NCBI RefSeq assembly: GCF_000205165.1
Contig: NZ_GL883865.1
Location: 170,425-234,424, forward strand
Origin: Paraprevotella xylaniphila YIT 11841
GTDB taxonomy: Bacteria; Bacteroidota; Bacteroidia; Bacteroidales; Bacteroidaceae
Reading direction: 5' to 3'
DNA: 64,000 nucleotides
A program made the position numbers and the translations under genes. Below, piece by piece: positions 18,171 through 28,211 of the stretch. Each line of letters starts with the position of its first letter. Position 1 is the first letter of the stretch. The notes beneath the pieces were generated by a model that did no database searches, was not told the DNA's origin, and saw only the letters and a list, made by a program, of their open reading frames with translations.

Positions 18171-21008
18171 CTATTTTAATACTATATTTACGATACGTTT
18201 CGGTACGATAATGACCTTAACTATTTGCTTACCTTCTGTATATTTTTGGGTTTGTTCGTCGTTCAGTACCGTCTTTTCAATGGAAGCATTGTCTGCATCT
18301 GCAGGGAAATCCAATGTGAAACGAGTTTTTCCGTTGAAGGAAATGCTCAGTTTCATGCTGTCTTCTGTCAGGTACTCTTCCTTCCATTCAGGCCATAGGG
18401 CATCGCATACGCTCTTTGCCTCTCCCAAGGCGTGCCACAATTCTTCTGCGATATGCGGAGCAAAGGGAGCCATAAGGGTGACCAACGTACGAAGAATGCC
18501 CAGGTTATGGCATTTTTGTTGGGAAAGTTCATTCACGCAAATCATGAATGCACTGATAGAAGTGTTATAAGAGAAGGCTTCGATGTCCGCCGTGACTTTT
18601 TTGATAAGCTTATGCAGCGATTTCAATGACTCCTTGTCGGCTTCTCCTTCCGTGGGCAGGAAATTACCTGTCCGGTCGTAGAACAAGGCCCAGAACTTTT
18701 TCAGGAAACGATGGCAACCGTCGATGCCGTTGGTATCCCAAGGTTTGCTTTGTTCCACTGGCCCGAGGAACATTTCATACAGGCGGAGCGTGTCGGCTCC
18801 GAACTTCTCTACTATCATATCCGGATTGACCACATTGAACATACTCTTGCTCATTTTTTCAATGGCCCATCCGCAGATGTATTTGCCGTCTTCCAGGATA
18901 AATTCCGCATCGTGATACTCCGGCCGCCAGTTACGGAAAGCTTCGATGTCTAGCACGTCGCCCGATACGATATTGACATCCACATGCAGGGGCGTAGTAT
19001 CGTATTGGTCTTTCAGGTTTAGCGAAACGAACGTGTTGGTATCCTTGATACGATACACAAAGTTACTCCGTCCCTGTATCATTCCTTGGTTAATGAGCTT
19101 TTGGAACGGTTCTTCTTTGCAACTGTAACCCAAGTCATGCAGGAATTTGTTCCAAAAACGACTGTAAATCAGATGGCCGGTAGCGTGTTCCGTACCGCCT
19201 ACGTATAGGTCTACGTTTTGCCAGTAAGCATCCACGTCCTTGTCTACCAGTGCATGGTCGTTTTTCGGGTCCATGTATCGGAGATAATAGGCAGAACTGC
19301 CTGCAAATCCCGGCATGGTGTTCAATTCCAACGGGAAAACCGTTTGGTGGTCGATGTGTGAGTTTTCCGTCACGCAACGGTTCACGGTATCCCATGCCCA
19401 TTTCGTGGCATGTCCCAATGGCGGTTCCCCGCTTTCCGTGGGGAGGAATTTGCTGACTTCCGGTAATTCCAACGGCAGGCAATCTTCGGGAATCATGTAA
19501 GGCATTTGGTCTTTGTAATATACAGGGAACGGTTCGCCCCAGTAGCGTTGGCGGCTGAAAATGGCATCGCGCAAGCGGTAGTTAACCTTTACCCTACCCA
19601 ATCCATGCGTTTTGACATACTCTTTTGTGGCTGCAATGGCTTCCTTGATGGTCAATCCGTTGAGCGAGAAATCAATATAGGGAGTCACTCCGGTGCGTGG
19701 CGAATTGGTTACGATTCCTTCTTTGGCATCGAAGCTTTCCTCACTCACGTCACAGCCTTCCACCAACGGGATGATAGGCAAGTTGAAATGTTTGGCAAAG
19801 GCATAGTCACGGCTGTCGTGCGCCGGTACGGCCATGATGGCTCCCGTCCCGTATCCGGCCAACACATAATCACTTATCCAGATAGGGATGTTTTCGCCCG
19901 TGAAAGGGTTGATGGCGTACGAACCCGAGAACACACCGGTTACGCGGCGGTCGGCGATACGTTCACGTTCCGTACGTTTTTTGGTGGCATCAAGATAAGC
20001 TTCCACTTCCGTCTTCTGGCCTTCGGTGGTAACTTCTGGTACCCATTCGCTTTCGGGAGCCAATACCATAAACGTGACACCGAACATGGTGTCGGCCCGT
20101 GTGGTAAAGATTGTGAATTCCTTATCGCTGTCTTTTATTTTAAATTGCACTTCCGTGCCTTCAGAGCGTCCTATCCAGTTGCGTTGTGTCTCTTTCAATG
20201 AATCCGTCCAATCCACCGTATCCAACCCATCCAATAAGCGTTGGGCGTATGCACTGACACGTAGGCACCATTGGCGCATCTTTTTCTGAACGACGGGATA
20301 ACCTCCGCGTTCGCTCACGCCGTCCACTACCTCGTCGTTGGCCAACACCGTACCGAGTTTCGGACACCAGTTCACCATCGTTTCGCCCAAATAGGCGATG
20401 CGGTAATTCATGAGCGTCTCCTGCCGTTTCTTTTCGTCCATGGCTTTCCATTCTTCGGCAGTGAACCGCAGTTCCTCGCTACAAGCCACGTTCAAGCTTT
20501 CCGTACCCTTTTTATCAAATGCCTTTATCAGTTCTTCAATAGGGCGTGCTTGCTGCCTGTCATTGCAATAATAACTGTCGAACATCTTTTGGAAAGCCCA
20601 TTGCGTCCAGTGGTAATAGGCCGGGTCACAAGTACGTACTTCCCTATCCCAGTCGAAGCAGAAACCAATCTTGTCCAACTGTTCACGGTAGCGGTTGATA
20701 TTGGCTGCCGTGGTAACGGCCGGATGTTGCCCGGTCTGTATGGCATATTGCTCGGCCGGAAGTCCGTAAGCATCGTATCCCATGGGATTCAATACGTTGA
20801 ATCCTTGCAAGCGTTTGTAACGTGCGTAAATATCCGAAGCGATGTAACCTAACGGGTGTCCTACATGAAGCCCTGCACCACTGGGGTAAGGAAACATGTT
20901 GAGCACGTAGAACTTCTCTTTGCTATTGTTTTCCACAACTTTGTAAGTCTGGTGCTCCACCCAATATTTCTGCCATTTCGGCTCTATTTCCCTAAAATTG
21001 TATTCCAT
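18171..21008 (-). CDS. leuS: Leucyl-tRNA synthetase
   Basis: LeuS charges tRNA-Leu with leucine in the cytoplasm. At 945 residues it is a full bacterial-type enzyme. The class I HIGH-type motif is [16 protein letters not shown] (about 37-52), and KMSKS occurs as [14 protein letters not shown] (about 730). The CP1 editing domain is present ([19 protein letters not shown] near 305 and the [13 protein letters not shown] segment near 395). It belongs to a reverse-strand run beginning with the flavin-reductase-like gene 31 bases upstream. Confidence 0.97.
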   Translation of the reverse strand: MEYNFREIEPKWQKYWVEHQTYKVVENNSKEKFYVLNMFPYPSGAGLHVGHPLGYIASDIYARYKRLQGFNVLNPMGYDAYGLPAEQYAIQTGQHPAVTTAANINRYREQLDKIGFCFDWDREVRTCDPAYYHWTQWAFQKMFDSYYCNDRQQARPIEELIKAFDKKGTESLNVACSEELRFTAEEWKAMDEKKRQETLMNYRIAYLGETMVNWCPKLGTVLANDEVVDGVSERGGYPVVQKKMRQWCLRVSAYAQRLLDGLDTVDWTDSLKETQRNWIGRSEGTEVQFKIKDSDKEFTIFTTRADTMFGVTFMVLAPESEWVPEVTTEGQKTEVEAYLDATKKRTERERIADRRVTGVFSGSYAINPFTGENIPIWISDYVLAGYGTGAIMAVPAHDSRDYAFAKHFNLPIIPLVEGCDVSEESFDAKEGIVTNSPRTGVTPYIDFSLNGLTIKEAIAATKEYVKTHGLGRVKVNYRLRDAIFSRQRYWGEPFPVYYKDQMPYMIPEDCLPLELPEVSKFLPTESGEPPLGHATKWAWDTVNRCVTENSHIDHQTVFPLELNTMPGFAGSSAYYLRYMDPKNDHALVDKDVDAYWQNVDLYVGGTEHATGHLIYSRFWNKFLHDLGYSCKEEPFQKLINQGMIQGRSNFVYRIKDTNTFVSLNLKDQYDTTPLHVDVNIVSGDVLDIEAFRNWRPEYHDAEFILEDGKYICGWAIEKMSKSMFNVVNPDMIVEKFGADTLRLYEMFLGPVEQSKPWDTNGIDGCHRFLKKFWALFYDRTGNFLPTEGEADKESLKSLHKLIKKVTADIEAFSYNTSISAFMICVNELSQQKCHNLGILRTLVTLMAPFAPHIAEELWHALGEAKSVCDALWPEWKEEYLTEDSMKLSISFNGKTRFTLDFPADADNASIEKTVLNDEQTQKYTEGKQIVKVIIVPKRIVNIVLK

Positions 21009-21039
21009 GTTATATATTGATATTTTTATTTTAATCTGT

Positions 21040-21564
21040 TTATAGAATGATGTCGTTTATCCACGCGCCGGTGATTTCCACAATATACATTTTATGGTAA
21101 CCGCCTTGTTTGCCGTACCATCTTCCGTTGAGCGATGGGTCGAGGAAAGCTTCGGGAGCCAAGTTGCCGGCATACAACTTCCTGCCGGCCAAAGCAAGCC
21201 GTGCCTGTTCAAAAGTTACGCATTTGCCTTCTTCAAGGGGATATGGCGTAAGTCCGCTTTCGAGTGTCTTGTCTATATCCCGTCCGGATTTTGAACCGCA
21301 CAAGTTATATACTTCACGCGCCTTGGGTGATTTCCCAAAGAAAGAGAGCGTCATGAAGTCGTTGTTTTCCGTAAACTCAAAAGTATAGCGTTCGGGACGA
21401 ATGAATACGAAAGCTACAGGTTTGTTCCATAACCACCCTACTCCGCCCCATGATGCGGTCATCATGTTATATCGGTTGGCATCACCGGCACAGACCAACA
21501 TCCATTCTTTGCTGATCGTTTCGAAAAAATTCTCCGTAAGTTCAGAGACTTCTACCTTTTTCAT
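21040..21564 (-). CDS. Flavin reductase-like (FMN-binding split barrel) protein
   Basis: This 174-residue protein begins at [13 protein letters not shown]; a Met nine codons upstream is less likely. It shows the split-barrel pattern of flavin reductase-like proteins: [24 protein letters not shown] (about 35-58, as [16 protein letters not shown] then VAFVFIRP), [11 protein letters not shown] and the [13 protein letters not shown] region. It should bind FMN and reduce it with NAD(P)H or serve as a flavoprotein in the cytoplasm. The partner enzyme is not evident. It leads the leuS run. Confidence 0.8.
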   Translation of the reverse strand: MKKVEVSELTENFFETISKEWMLVCAGDANRYNMMTASWGGVGWLWNKPVAFVFIRPERYTFEFTENNDFMTLSFFGKSPKAREVYNLCGSKSGRDIDKTLESGLTPYPLEEGKCVTFEQARLALAGRKLYAGNLAPEAFLDPSLNGRWYGKQGGYHKMYIVEITGAWINDIIL

Positions 21565-21798
21565 CTCTTTTCTCTTTATAATAAGGTACAAAGATAGTGA
21601 AAGGCGAGTGCAGAGACAAATGAAAACGCAGTTTTCTGATTTGTCTTTGCCGAGCCGCCTCCTATTTTCGTGGAAACAAATATACGGATTTTACATGTCG
21701 CAGCGAATTTTTTCAGGATATTCCTTGACGTAAATCAAGAAAAAGAGGCATAATGGGAATATTACGTCCGAAAGCATGCGGCTTTCAGGAATATCGCG

Positions 21799-21806
21799 TA
21801 ACTTTG
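21799..21806 (+). promoter_or_regulatory. Promoter -7 element (TAACTTTG) of the candidate ncRNA
   Basis: An exact TAnnTTTG match immediately precedes the structured segment ending in a terminator at 22044. No matching -33 TTTG is clear at the usual spacing. Confidence 0.5.
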
Positions 21807-21812
21807 CATTGT

Positions 21813-22044
21813 CTTAAAACAAGAGACGATATTGAAAGCATCGTGAGATGCAGATAGGTTAGGTATTAGATTGAGGTAAAAAAGATTGTTACAGTATAAT
21901 GTTGAGCATAGGACTGCGTGAGGCAGTGGTTTAATAGGAAAAGCAAACGAATAGTTCGTTGAGTGTTTATGAGAAAAATTTTGAGAGATTAAAGATTTGT
22001 TTGTCGGGGCTTTCCTCTTGTGATTTGAGGGTTGTCCCGTTTTT
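21813..22044 (+). ncRNA. Candidate structured small RNA (about 230 nt) upstream of mutS
   Basis: No protein frame fits this 540-base gap, but it looks like a complete transcription unit. A TAnnTTTG promoter element is followed by several short hairpins. One is GCATC-GTGA-GATGC (21838-21851) with a GNRA tetraloop, another is CTGC-GTGAG-GCAG (21914-21926), and a third is AACGA/TCGTT (about 21946-21960). At the end is a terminator stem, CGGGGC...GTCCCG with inner CCTC/GAGG (22005-22039), then five T. The layout recalls Bacteroidales small RNAs defined by promoter and terminator, such as the Bacteroidales-1/6S-like class, but I cannot confirm family membership. The 5' end is estimated from the promoter. 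Confidence 0.55.
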
Positions 22045-22096
22045 CGTATCTTGTAGAAAAACAGAATAATCCATTTCAAATCAAAAAAAATAATCG

Positions 22097-22104
22097 TATT
22101 TTTG
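22097..22104 (+). promoter_or_regulatory. Promoter -7 element (TATTTTTG) of mutS
   Basis: An exact TAnnTTTG match 27 bases before the chosen mutS ATG. It supports starting at 22131, because the longer upstream frame would begin before the promoter. Confidence 0.5.
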
Positions 22105-22130
22105 TGGTTCATTCTAAAAAGTTAGCGATT

Positions 22131-24752
22131 ATGGCAAAAGAAGGGTTGACCCCGATGATGAAGCAATTTTATGATTTGAAAGCAAAACACCCCGATGCGA
22201 TTATGTTGTTCCGCTGTGGGGATTTCTATGAAACTTATTGTGAAGATGCCGTCGTTGCTTCTGAAATATTGGGTATTACCTTGACAAAACGTAGTAATGG
22301 CGGAAGGAATGGAGAGCCTGTGGAAATGGCCGGATTTCCTTACCATGCTTTGGATACGTATTTGCCTAAACTCATCCGGGCAGGGCGGCGTGTGGCCATT
22401 TGCGACCAGTTGGAAGACCCTAAGCTGACCAAGACATTGGTGAAGCGTGGAATTACGGAATTGGTGACTCCCGGAGTTTCAATGAATGACAATGTATTGA
22501 GTTACAAGGAAAACAATTTCCTTGCCGCTGTGCATTTCAATAAGAATGTTTGTGGCGTAGCCTTTTTGGATATCAGCACGGGAGAGTTTCTCACGGCAGA
22601 GGGTACGGCTGAATATGTAGACAAACTCTTGGGGAATTTTTCGCCGAAAGAAGTGCTTTTCGAGCGGGGAAAACGGAATCTGTTTGAGGGTAATTTCGGA
22701 ACAAAGTTTTTTACGTTCGAGTTGGATGACTGGGTCTTTTCCGAACGTTCGGCCACGGAAAAGCTGCTGAAGCATTTCGAAGTGAAAAATCTGAAAGGCT
22801 TCGGCATCGACCATTTGAAATGCGGCATCGTGGCATCGGGTGTTATCCTGCAATATTTAGAGATGACCCAACACAGCCAGATCGGGCATATCACGTCCAT
22901 TTCGCGCATCGAAGAGGAGCGTTACGTCCGTTTGGATAAATTCACCGTGCGCAATCTGGAATTGTTGAATTCCATGGTAGACGGTGGTAATTCGCTGTTG
23001 GGCGTGATAGACCGTACGATTACCCCGATGGGTGCCCGCTTGATGCGCCGTTGGATATTGTTTCCGTTGAAAGACGAGAAGCCGGTCAACGAGCGTTTGG
23101 ATGTGGTGGATTACTTTTTCCGCGAACCGGAGTTTAAGGAACTGGTTAGCGACCAGTTGCATCTGATGGGCGATTTGGAACGCATCATTTCCAAAGTTTC
23201 CGTAGGACGGGTGTCGCCACGCGATGTGGTGCAACTGAAAGTGGCCTTACAAGCCATCGAACCGATTAAGATAGCTTGCGAGCATGCTTCGGACGAGACT
23301 TTGAAGAGGATAGGGGAACAGTTGAACCTCTGTGCTTCCATCCGCGACCGCATAGCCCGCGAAATACAGAACGACCCGCCTTTGTTGGTCAACAAGGGGG
23401 GAGTGATAGCCGAAGGAGTAGACCGTGAATTGGACGAGCTTCGCCATATCGCCTTTGAAGGTAAGGATTATCTGCTGAAGATACAGCAAAGAGAAACGGA
23501 ACTCACCGGAATCCCGAGCCTGAAGATTTCTTATAACAATGTCTTCGGGTATTATCTGGAAGTGCGGAATACCCATAAGGACAAAGTGCCTGCCGATTGG
23601 ATACGCAAGCAGACGTTGGTGAATGCCGAGCGTTACATTACCCAGGAACTTAAGGAATACGAAGAAAAGATTATGGGCGCACAGGATAAAATCCTTGTGC
23701 TCGAAACGAAGTTGTATAATGAACTGGTGTTGGCCTTGGCCGAATTCACGCCGGCCATCCAGATTAATGCCAATTTGTTGGCACGGTTGGACTGCCTGCT
23801 GTCTTTTGCCCAAGTGGCACAAGACAACCGTTATATCCGTCCGGTGATTCAAGATGACGATGTGTTGGACATCAAGCAAGGGCGTCATCCGGTGATTGAA
23901 AAGGAGTTGCCGGTAGGGGAGCAATATATTGCCAACGATGTCTATCTGGACACGGAGAAACAGCAAATCATTATCATTACGGGTCCGAATATGGCCGGTA
24001 AGTCAGCTCTGTTGCGCCAGACTGCCTTGATTACGCTTATGGCCCAGATAGGTTGCTTCGTTCCGGCCGAATCTGCCCATATCGGATTGGTGGACAAGAT
24101 ATTCACCCGCGTGGGGGCAAGCGACAATATTTCCATGGGCGAGAGTACGTTCATGGTGGAAATGAACGAGGCGGCCAATATCCTGAATAACATATCCTCG
24201 CGCAGCTTGGTGCTTTTCGACGAGTTGGGGCGTGGCACGTCTACGTACGACGGCATCAGCATCGCGTGGGCTATCGTGGAATACATCCATGAAAATAAAA
24301 AAGGGAAGGCAAGGACACTCTTCGCCACGCATTACCATGAGCTGAACGAGATGGAGAAGCTGTATTCCCGCGTGAAGAACTACAACGTGTCGGTGCGCGA
24401 AGTGGACCAGAAAGTCATCTTTCTGCGTAAGTTGGAACGGGGTGGAAGCGAGCACTCCTTCGGTATCCACGTGGCCAAGTTGGCAGGCATGCCGAAGAGC
24501 ATCGTGTCGCGGGCGAATACCATATTGAAGGAACTGGAATCTGCCAACAGCAAGGATGTGATGAAAAACAGCCGTGGGGCAAAGCAGGTCATGCAGGCGG
24601 ACAACGGTGTGCAGCTTAGCTTCTTCCAACTGGACGACCCGGTGCTGTGTCAAATCCGGGACGAGATATTGCATCTCGACATCAATAACCTGACGCCTGT
24701 GGAGGCTCTGAACAAATTGAATGACATTAAACGTATCGTAACAGGAAAATAG
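22131..24752 (+). CDS. mutS: DNA mismatch repair protein MutS
   Basis: MutS recognises base mismatches and small loops and recruits MutL. The 873-residue protein starts at [18 protein letters not shown]. The mismatch-reading FYE motif is in RCGDFYETY (about 29-37). The ATPase has Walker [14 protein letters not shown] (about 622-634), Walker [17 protein letters not shown] (about 697-712) and the [11 protein letters not shown] segment. A longer frame upstream (from 22032) overlaps the promoter and is rejected. The SDR gene follows after 4 bases, so the two are cotranscribed. Confidence 0.97.
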   Translation: MAKEGLTPMMKQFYDLKAKHPDAIMLFRCGDFYETYCEDAVVASEILGITLTKRSNGGRNGEPVEMAGFPYHALDTYLPKLIRAGRRVAICDQLEDPKLTKTLVKRGITELVTPGVSMNDNVLSYKENNFLAAVHFNKNVCGVAFLDISTGEFLTAEGTAEYVDKLLGNFSPKEVLFERGKRNLFEGNFGTKFFTFELDDWVFSERSATEKLLKHFEVKNLKGFGIDHLKCGIVASGVILQYLEMTQHSQIGHITSISRIEEERYVRLDKFTVRNLELLNSMVDGGNSLLGVIDRTITPMGARLMRRWILFPLKDEKPVNERLDVVDYFFREPEFKELVSDQLHLMGDLERIISKVSVGRVSPRDVVQLKVALQAIEPIKIACEHASDETLKRIGEQLNLCASIRDRIAREIQNDPPLLVNKGGVIAEGVDRELDELRHIAFEGKDYLLKIQQRETELTGIPSLKISYNNVFGYYLEVRNTHKDKVPADWIRKQTLVNAERYITQELKEYEEKIMGAQDKILVLETKLYNELVLALAEFTPAIQINANLLARLDCLLSFAQVAQDNRYIRPVIQDDDVLDIKQGRHPVIEKELPVGEQYIANDVYLDTEKQQIIIITGPNMAGKSALLRQTALITLMAQIGCFVPAESAHIGLVDKIFTRVGASDNISMGESTFMVEMNEAANILNNISSRSLVLFDELGRGTSTYDGISIAWAIVEYIHENKKGKARTLFATHYHELNEMEKLYSRVKNYNVSVREVDQKVIFLRKLERGGSEHSFGIHVAKLAGMPKSIVSRANTILKELESANSKDVMKNSRGAKQVMQADNGVQLSFFQLDDPVLCQIRDEILHLDINNLTPVEALNKLNDIKRIVTGK

Positions 24753-24756
24753 GACA

Positions 24757-25521
24757 ATGGAAAAGAAAACTGTATTGATAACCGGCGCTTCCTCGGGAAT
24801 AGGAGAGGGATGCGCCCGCAAGTTCGCCATGAACGGGCATCGGTTGGTTCTGAACGGCCGTAACGTGGAGAAACTGAATGCCGTGAAGGCGGAATTGGAG
24901 GAGAAGTATGGGGCCGAAGTATGGCTGTTGCCGTTCGATGTGCGCGACCGTGCCGCTGCCCGTGCTGCCTTGGATTCTCTTCCCGAAGAGTGGAAGGCCA
25001 TAGACGTGTTGGTGAACAACGCCGGTCTGGTCATCGGGGTGGATAAGGAACACGAAGGAAGCCTCAATGAGTGGGACGTGGTGATAGACACCGACGTGAA
25101 AGCCCTTTTGGCCATGACGCGCCTCGTGGTGCCCGGCATGGTGGAGCGGGGCAGGGGGCACGTCATCAACATGGGGTCCATTGCCGGAGACTATGCTTAT
25201 CCCGGCGGGAGCGTGTACTGTGCCTGCAAGGCGGCGGTGAAGGCCCTGTCGGACGGTTTGCGTATAGATTTGGTGGATACTCCCGTACGTGTGACGAACG
25301 TCAAGCCCGGATTGGTGGAGACGAACTTCTCCGTGGTGCGTTTCCGTGGCGATAAGGCTGCGGCCGACAACGTGTATGAAGGGCTTCGTCCGCTCACGGG
25401 CGACGATGTGGCCGAGGTGGTTTACTTCGCCGCTTCCTTGCCCGAGCATATCCAGATAGCCGAAGTGTTGGTCATGCCTACCAACCAGGCCACAGGCACG
25501 ATAGCTTACCGCAAGAAATAA
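24757..25521 (+). CDS. Short-chain dehydrogenase/reductase (YdfG-like)
   Basis: This 254-residue NAD(P)-dependent oxidoreductase has a Rossmann nucleotide motif TGASSGIGEG (about 8-17), NNAG (about 87-90) and the catalytic Ser-Tyr-Lys arrangement in MGSIAGDYAYPGGSVYCACK (about 136-155). The RxNVE after GHRLVLNGR suggests NADP(H). It is most like the YdfG group of 3-hydroxy acid (serine/malonic semialdehyde) dehydrogenases, but specificity is not certain. It lies 4 bases after mutS. Confidence 0.85.
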   Translation: MEKKTVLITGASSGIGEGCARKFAMNGHRLVLNGRNVEKLNAVKAELEEKYGAEVWLLPFDVRDRAAARAALDSLPEEWKAIDVLVNNAGLVIGVDKEHEGSLNEWDVVIDTDVKALLAMTRLVVPGMVERGRGHVINMGSIAGDYAYPGGSVYCACKAAVKALSDGLRIDLVDTPVRVTNVKPGLVETNFSVVRFRGDKAAADNVYEGLRPLTGDDVAEVVYFAASLPEHIQIAEVLVMPTNQATGTIAYRKK

Positions 25522-25581
25522 GAGATTCATGTACCCGATACTTTCCTGCCCTGAGGTACAGGACAGTATTTTAACGAAAAC

Positions 25582-25613
25582 GGGCTAACCTCGTAAATGA
25601 AGTTAGCCCTTAT
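25582..25613. terminator. Bidirectional terminator between SDR and propeller genes
   Basis: GGGCTAAC and GTTAGCCC (25582-25589, 25602-25609) form an 8-base stem with AAAA on one side and TTATTT on the other, between converging genes. A second, weaker inverted repeat (about 25539-25570, one mismatch in 11) precedes it. Confidence 0.7.
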
Positions 25614-25635
25614 TTAATGTCCGTTTGCCACATTT

Positions 25636-26751
25636 TTATCGAACGGCATATAATACCAGCGCACTTCCTCCTTGTGCCAAAGATGTTTCCGTCAGGCTGT
25701 CCGCCCGATGGAGTCCGTATTTTACCAACTCGTCATAATACGCCTTGTCCGGCACATAACTGATAAAATGGCGGTCGTCGCTACCCACAATGAATGCCAT
25801 CTTGTTCATTGAAGATTCATCATTTCCGTACAGTTTATCCTCATGCGTGTCATATACAAAACTTTCGAGTTTCCTGTCTTTCGTCACATCTACATACCAA
25901 TAATGCTTGCAGGCTATTGGGGTTTGAGACACAAAAGCGTAAGCGGTTGAACCGTCATAACTCTCCTTTTTTGTCCTTTGCCCTTCCGGTATGGGATACT
26001 TCAAACTCATCTGGATTGTATGAATACCGTGTCCGTTTGATTTCATCATTTCAGCGCAACCATCGTATAGGAAGGAACTAAAAATGACACTACTGTCCGT
26101 TGTAGAGAAATAGGAATACCGGCTTAAAGGCTCACAGTAATCTTTTTCATAAGGGAAATAGGCATCTTTCACCTGAAAGTCTTCATCCGTAAGGAATACC
26201 AGATTTTCAGGCTGCTCTTTGGCTTGGGGCTGTCCGTTCGGAATCGAAGTCAGTAGAAATTCATTTTCCCCGAATGCTGCAATATCCGATGCTACAATAT
26301 CCGTAGCTATGCTTTCTATGTATTCCCCAGTCTCCTTATTATATATATTAATTTTACTTTGGAAATTGTCAATGGTATAAAGCTTGTCACCATGGACTGT
26401 AAAGTTTCTTATTTCCAAGTACTCTCCTCGTCCATGTCCACGTTTGTTCAAAACGTATTTCAGTTTTCCTGTATGTGTGTACACTGCAATTTTCGAATAA
26501 TTGAAATCGGCCAGGAAATACAAACTATCATACGACAAAAGCTTGTTTACCCTTGACAGAACCGACTGTTCCGTCTTTTCCAAGGGTAAATACATCACCG
26601 TGTCTATTATCTCGTTCATATCCCCATCAACCCTATCCATTTCAATGACTTTATCCGGTATTGGCATCTCTTTTTTCTTCTCCGTACAGGATAGAATCAG
26701 GCATGATACCATAAAACCACAAATCCCTAAATGCTTTATATTCATATTCAT
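25636..26751 (-). CDS. 6-bladed beta-propeller lipoprotein (NVEALA cassette 2)
   Basis: The start I favour is MNMNIKHLGICGF, which gives a short signal ending in the lipobox LILSC (Cys near 20). The body of about 350 residues has the propeller pattern IAVYTHTGKLKYVLNKRGHGRGEYLEI (in two parts: IAVYTHTGKLKYVL and NKRGHGRGEYLEI), YTIDNFQSKINIYNKETGEY and later blade-like repeats. The GRGEY turn is shared with the cassette 1 and 3 propellers. The function is unknown; a surface or periplasmic binding protein is likely. It is downstream of an NVEALA gene on the same strand with a strong hairpin between. Confidence 0.75.
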   Translation of the reverse strand: MNMNIKHLGICGFMVSCLILSCTEKKKEMPIPDKVIEMDRVDGDMNEIIDTVMYLPLEKTEQSVLSRVNKLLSYDSLYFLADFNYSKIAVYTHTGKLKYVLNKRGHGRGEYLEIRNFTVHGDKLYTIDNFQSKINIYNKETGEYIESIATDIVASDIAAFGENEFLLTSIPNGQPQAKEQPENLVFLTDEDFQVKDAYFPYEKDYCEPLSRYSYFSTTDSSVIFSSFLYDGCAEMMKSNGHGIHTIQMSLKYPIPEGQRTKKESYDGSTAYAFVSQTPIACKHYWYVDVTKDRKLESFVYDTHEDKLYGNDESSMNKMAFIVGSDDRHFISYVPDKAYYDELVKYGLHRADSLTETSLAQGGSALVLYAVR

Positions 26752-26776
26752 TAATGTTTTACAGTCAAAGATATAA

Positions 26777-26815
26777 AATGTACGTAGAAAAACGATTCGT
26801 TTTCCTACATACATT
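26777..26815 (-). terminator. 18-bp RNA hairpin between NVEALA and propeller genes
   Basis: Arms 26777-26794 and 26798-26815 pair over 18 positions with a 3-base loop. The two exceptions are C-A type mismatches on the plus strand but become G-U wobbles on the minus strand. The transcript of this operon would therefore be fully paired, which supports an RNA-level function such as partial termination or 3'-end protection of the NVEALA message. Confidence 0.6.
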
Positions 26816-26842
26816 TACATTCTTGTGATTCAACCTTTCATG

Positions 26843-27130
26843 TTAACCATGATACGGACATTTTCTCGGAGTACAACCAACCCCTCCTCCGGGGCAGCTT
26901 ATAACAGTAGTCGTACACGCTGAACCATTTATTGGAGCACCACATTGAAATGTGTGTTCCATTGCATTGTCAATTCGTCCATCATCACTTTCTCCACCAC
27001 CAGCAAATACTTCAATGTCCGTCAAAAGAAGATTTGAAGTATCAACTTTCTGTACGTAAGTTTTATACATCCCCCAAACGGATGCACCCACGACTGTTAA
27101 TACAGCTAATAGTTTTACTTTCTTTTTCAT
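26843..27130 (-). CDS. NVEALA-family small secreted peptide, Cys-rich (cassette 2)
   Basis: This 95-residue protein has an N-terminal Lys-rich start and hydrophobic segment (about 5-22), then LLLTDIEVFAGGG (about 34-46), the NVEALA-type motif followed by GGG. The C-terminal half is Gly/Thr-rich with five Cys (FQCGAP, SACTTT, ISCPGG, GCTPRKCPYHG). The Gly-Gly after the motif is reminiscent of a precursor cleavage site. The gene sits between a thiol lipoprotein gene (52 bases upstream) and the propeller (91 bases downstream). Confidence 0.75.
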   Translation of the reverse strand: MKKKVKLLAVLTVVGASVWGMYKTYVQKVDTSNLLLTDIEVFAGGGESDDGRIDNAMEHTFQCGAPINGSACTTTVISCPGGGVGCTPRKCPYHG

Positions 27131-27182
27131 CCTAATAAATTTAATAATTTAACAAAAAGATATATTTAACTCTATGAATCCA

Positions 27183-27758
27183 TTATAGGTTAATGAATTC
27201 TTTTACTGTTGATAAAAAAACTTTTTTGTCATTTTTATTTTTCAAAGGATTGCCCTCAAACAGAATTGTTTTTTTATCTTTATCAATCAAAAGTGCCTTA
27301 CCTGCTTTTAATGCCTCAAAACAACCTTTGTTCTGACTACAAAAAACGTTTGCAGTATCTACATATAGTGGTATACTAATGTTATCTACTTTATATGCCA
27401 TCTCTAGTTCTTTAATTCGTGATATAGGATACTTCCAAATAGTACAAATCTGAATGTTTTTATGTTTTTTAAGTAGTTTTTTCCATAAGTATAAGTCTTT
27501 AAATACACAACTTGTACATGATAGGGAATCATAGTATAAAATTACAGCCAAGATTGAGTCTGAATATATTTCATCAGATAACAAGCGCATTTTATCAAAT
27601 GATAGCTTAACCATATTTCTATTACTTTCTTTAGGTTTTCCACAAGAAAGCAATATATATGATAAACATAACAATAAGTACAGTATTAATAGCCCATACT
27701 TACTGGTATAATGAAATCTTTTATTCAAGATTCTTATATAATGTCTCATCTTCTGCAT
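27183..27758 (-). CDS. Lipoprotein with thioredoxin-like fold, first gene of NVEALA cassette 2
   Basis: This 191-residue protein has a hydrophobic segment (about 23-37) ending in a lipobox-like LLSCGK. A redox motif CTSC lies in YYDSLSCTSCVFKDLYLW (about 77-94), placed after a beta strand as in thioredoxin-like proteins. The sequence PLYVDTANVFCSQN and LLIDKDKKTILFEGNP fit the rest of that fold. It probably acts on periplasmic thiols. The adjacent gene encodes a five-Cys peptide, so disulfide formation or reduction of that peptide is a reasonable but untested idea. The region is more AT-rich than its neighbours, which may indicate transfer. Confidence 0.65.
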   Translation of the reverse strand: MQKMRHYIRILNKRFHYTSKYGLLILYLLLCLSYILLSCGKPKESNRNMVKLSFDKMRLLSDEIYSDSILAVILYYDSLSCTSCVFKDLYLWKKLLKKHKNIQICTIWKYPISRIKELEMAYKVDNISIPLYVDTANVFCSQNKGCFEALKAGKALLIDKDKKTILFEGNPLKNKNDKKVFLSTVKEFINL

Positions 27759-27881
27759 AGATATTCTTATTTAGATTAAGGTTTTATGCATTCTATTCTA
27801 ATTTAGAATGCACCTTGCAAATAAATAAAAAATATATGAGATTTACAAATAAAACCACTTATTAATTTAAAAAAACATAGG

Positions 27882-28001
27882 AATGATTTAATTTCAAAAT
27901 GGTTATTAGGAAAATTAGGAGATTTTCTGCTTGACATAGCCAAGCTGATATTCGGTGGCGGAGTTGCCGTTTGGGTAGCATTTATCGGTTTTTATGGCTG
28001 A
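27882..28001 (+). pseudogene. Fragment of a small membrane protein, no start codon
   Basis: In one plus-strand frame the segment reads KWLLGKLGDFLLDIAKLIFG followed by GGVAVWVAFIGFYG and a stop. It is a hydrophobic, membrane-type sequence reminiscent of small Bacteroides proteins of the DUF6722 kind. No ATG is in frame between the last upstream stop and this text, and the only nearby ATG meets an immediate TAA. I read it as a broken remnant. It lies in the otherwise gene-free 27759-28211 interval. Confidence 0.35.
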
Positions 28002-28094
28002 ATTCTGGTATATCTGCCATCTTTCCGTTTTTTGATAGTTGTATGTTTTTTAGAAAATAGATAAATATCTGTTTTATTGTGTTTTGTGTATGTG

Positions 28095-28180
28095 AAAAAT
28101 TCTTCCGCAGAATGAAAAATCATTTGGCTGAGATTGAAAAATAGTTCGGCTGAGATTGATTTTCCGTTCTGCGGAGGTTG
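28095..28180. repeat. Intergenic repeat: four units of the 22-bp family, reverse orientation
   Basis: The units start at 28095 (20 bases), 28115, 28137 and 28159 (22 bases each), with AAAAATNNTTNGGCTGAGATTG as two of them in near-identical form. The outermost units are themselves inverted (TCCGCAGAA / TTCTGCGGA), so the whole block can fold. It ends 31 bases from the GH43 stop and, read on the minus strand, has the same orientation as that gene. Confidence 0.75.
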
Positions 28181-28211
28181 ATTATTGTCCTTGAAAAGGA
28201 AAGTTTTAAGT

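Noticed and set aside
24003..25181. 392-codon open frame antisense to mutS and the SDR gene
   Set aside because: It overlaps two certain genes on the other strand and has a biased, motif-free composition.
28095..28180. 22-bp periodic block considered as a CRISPR array
   Set aside because: Units are contiguous and variable, with no unique spacers and no cas genes nearby.
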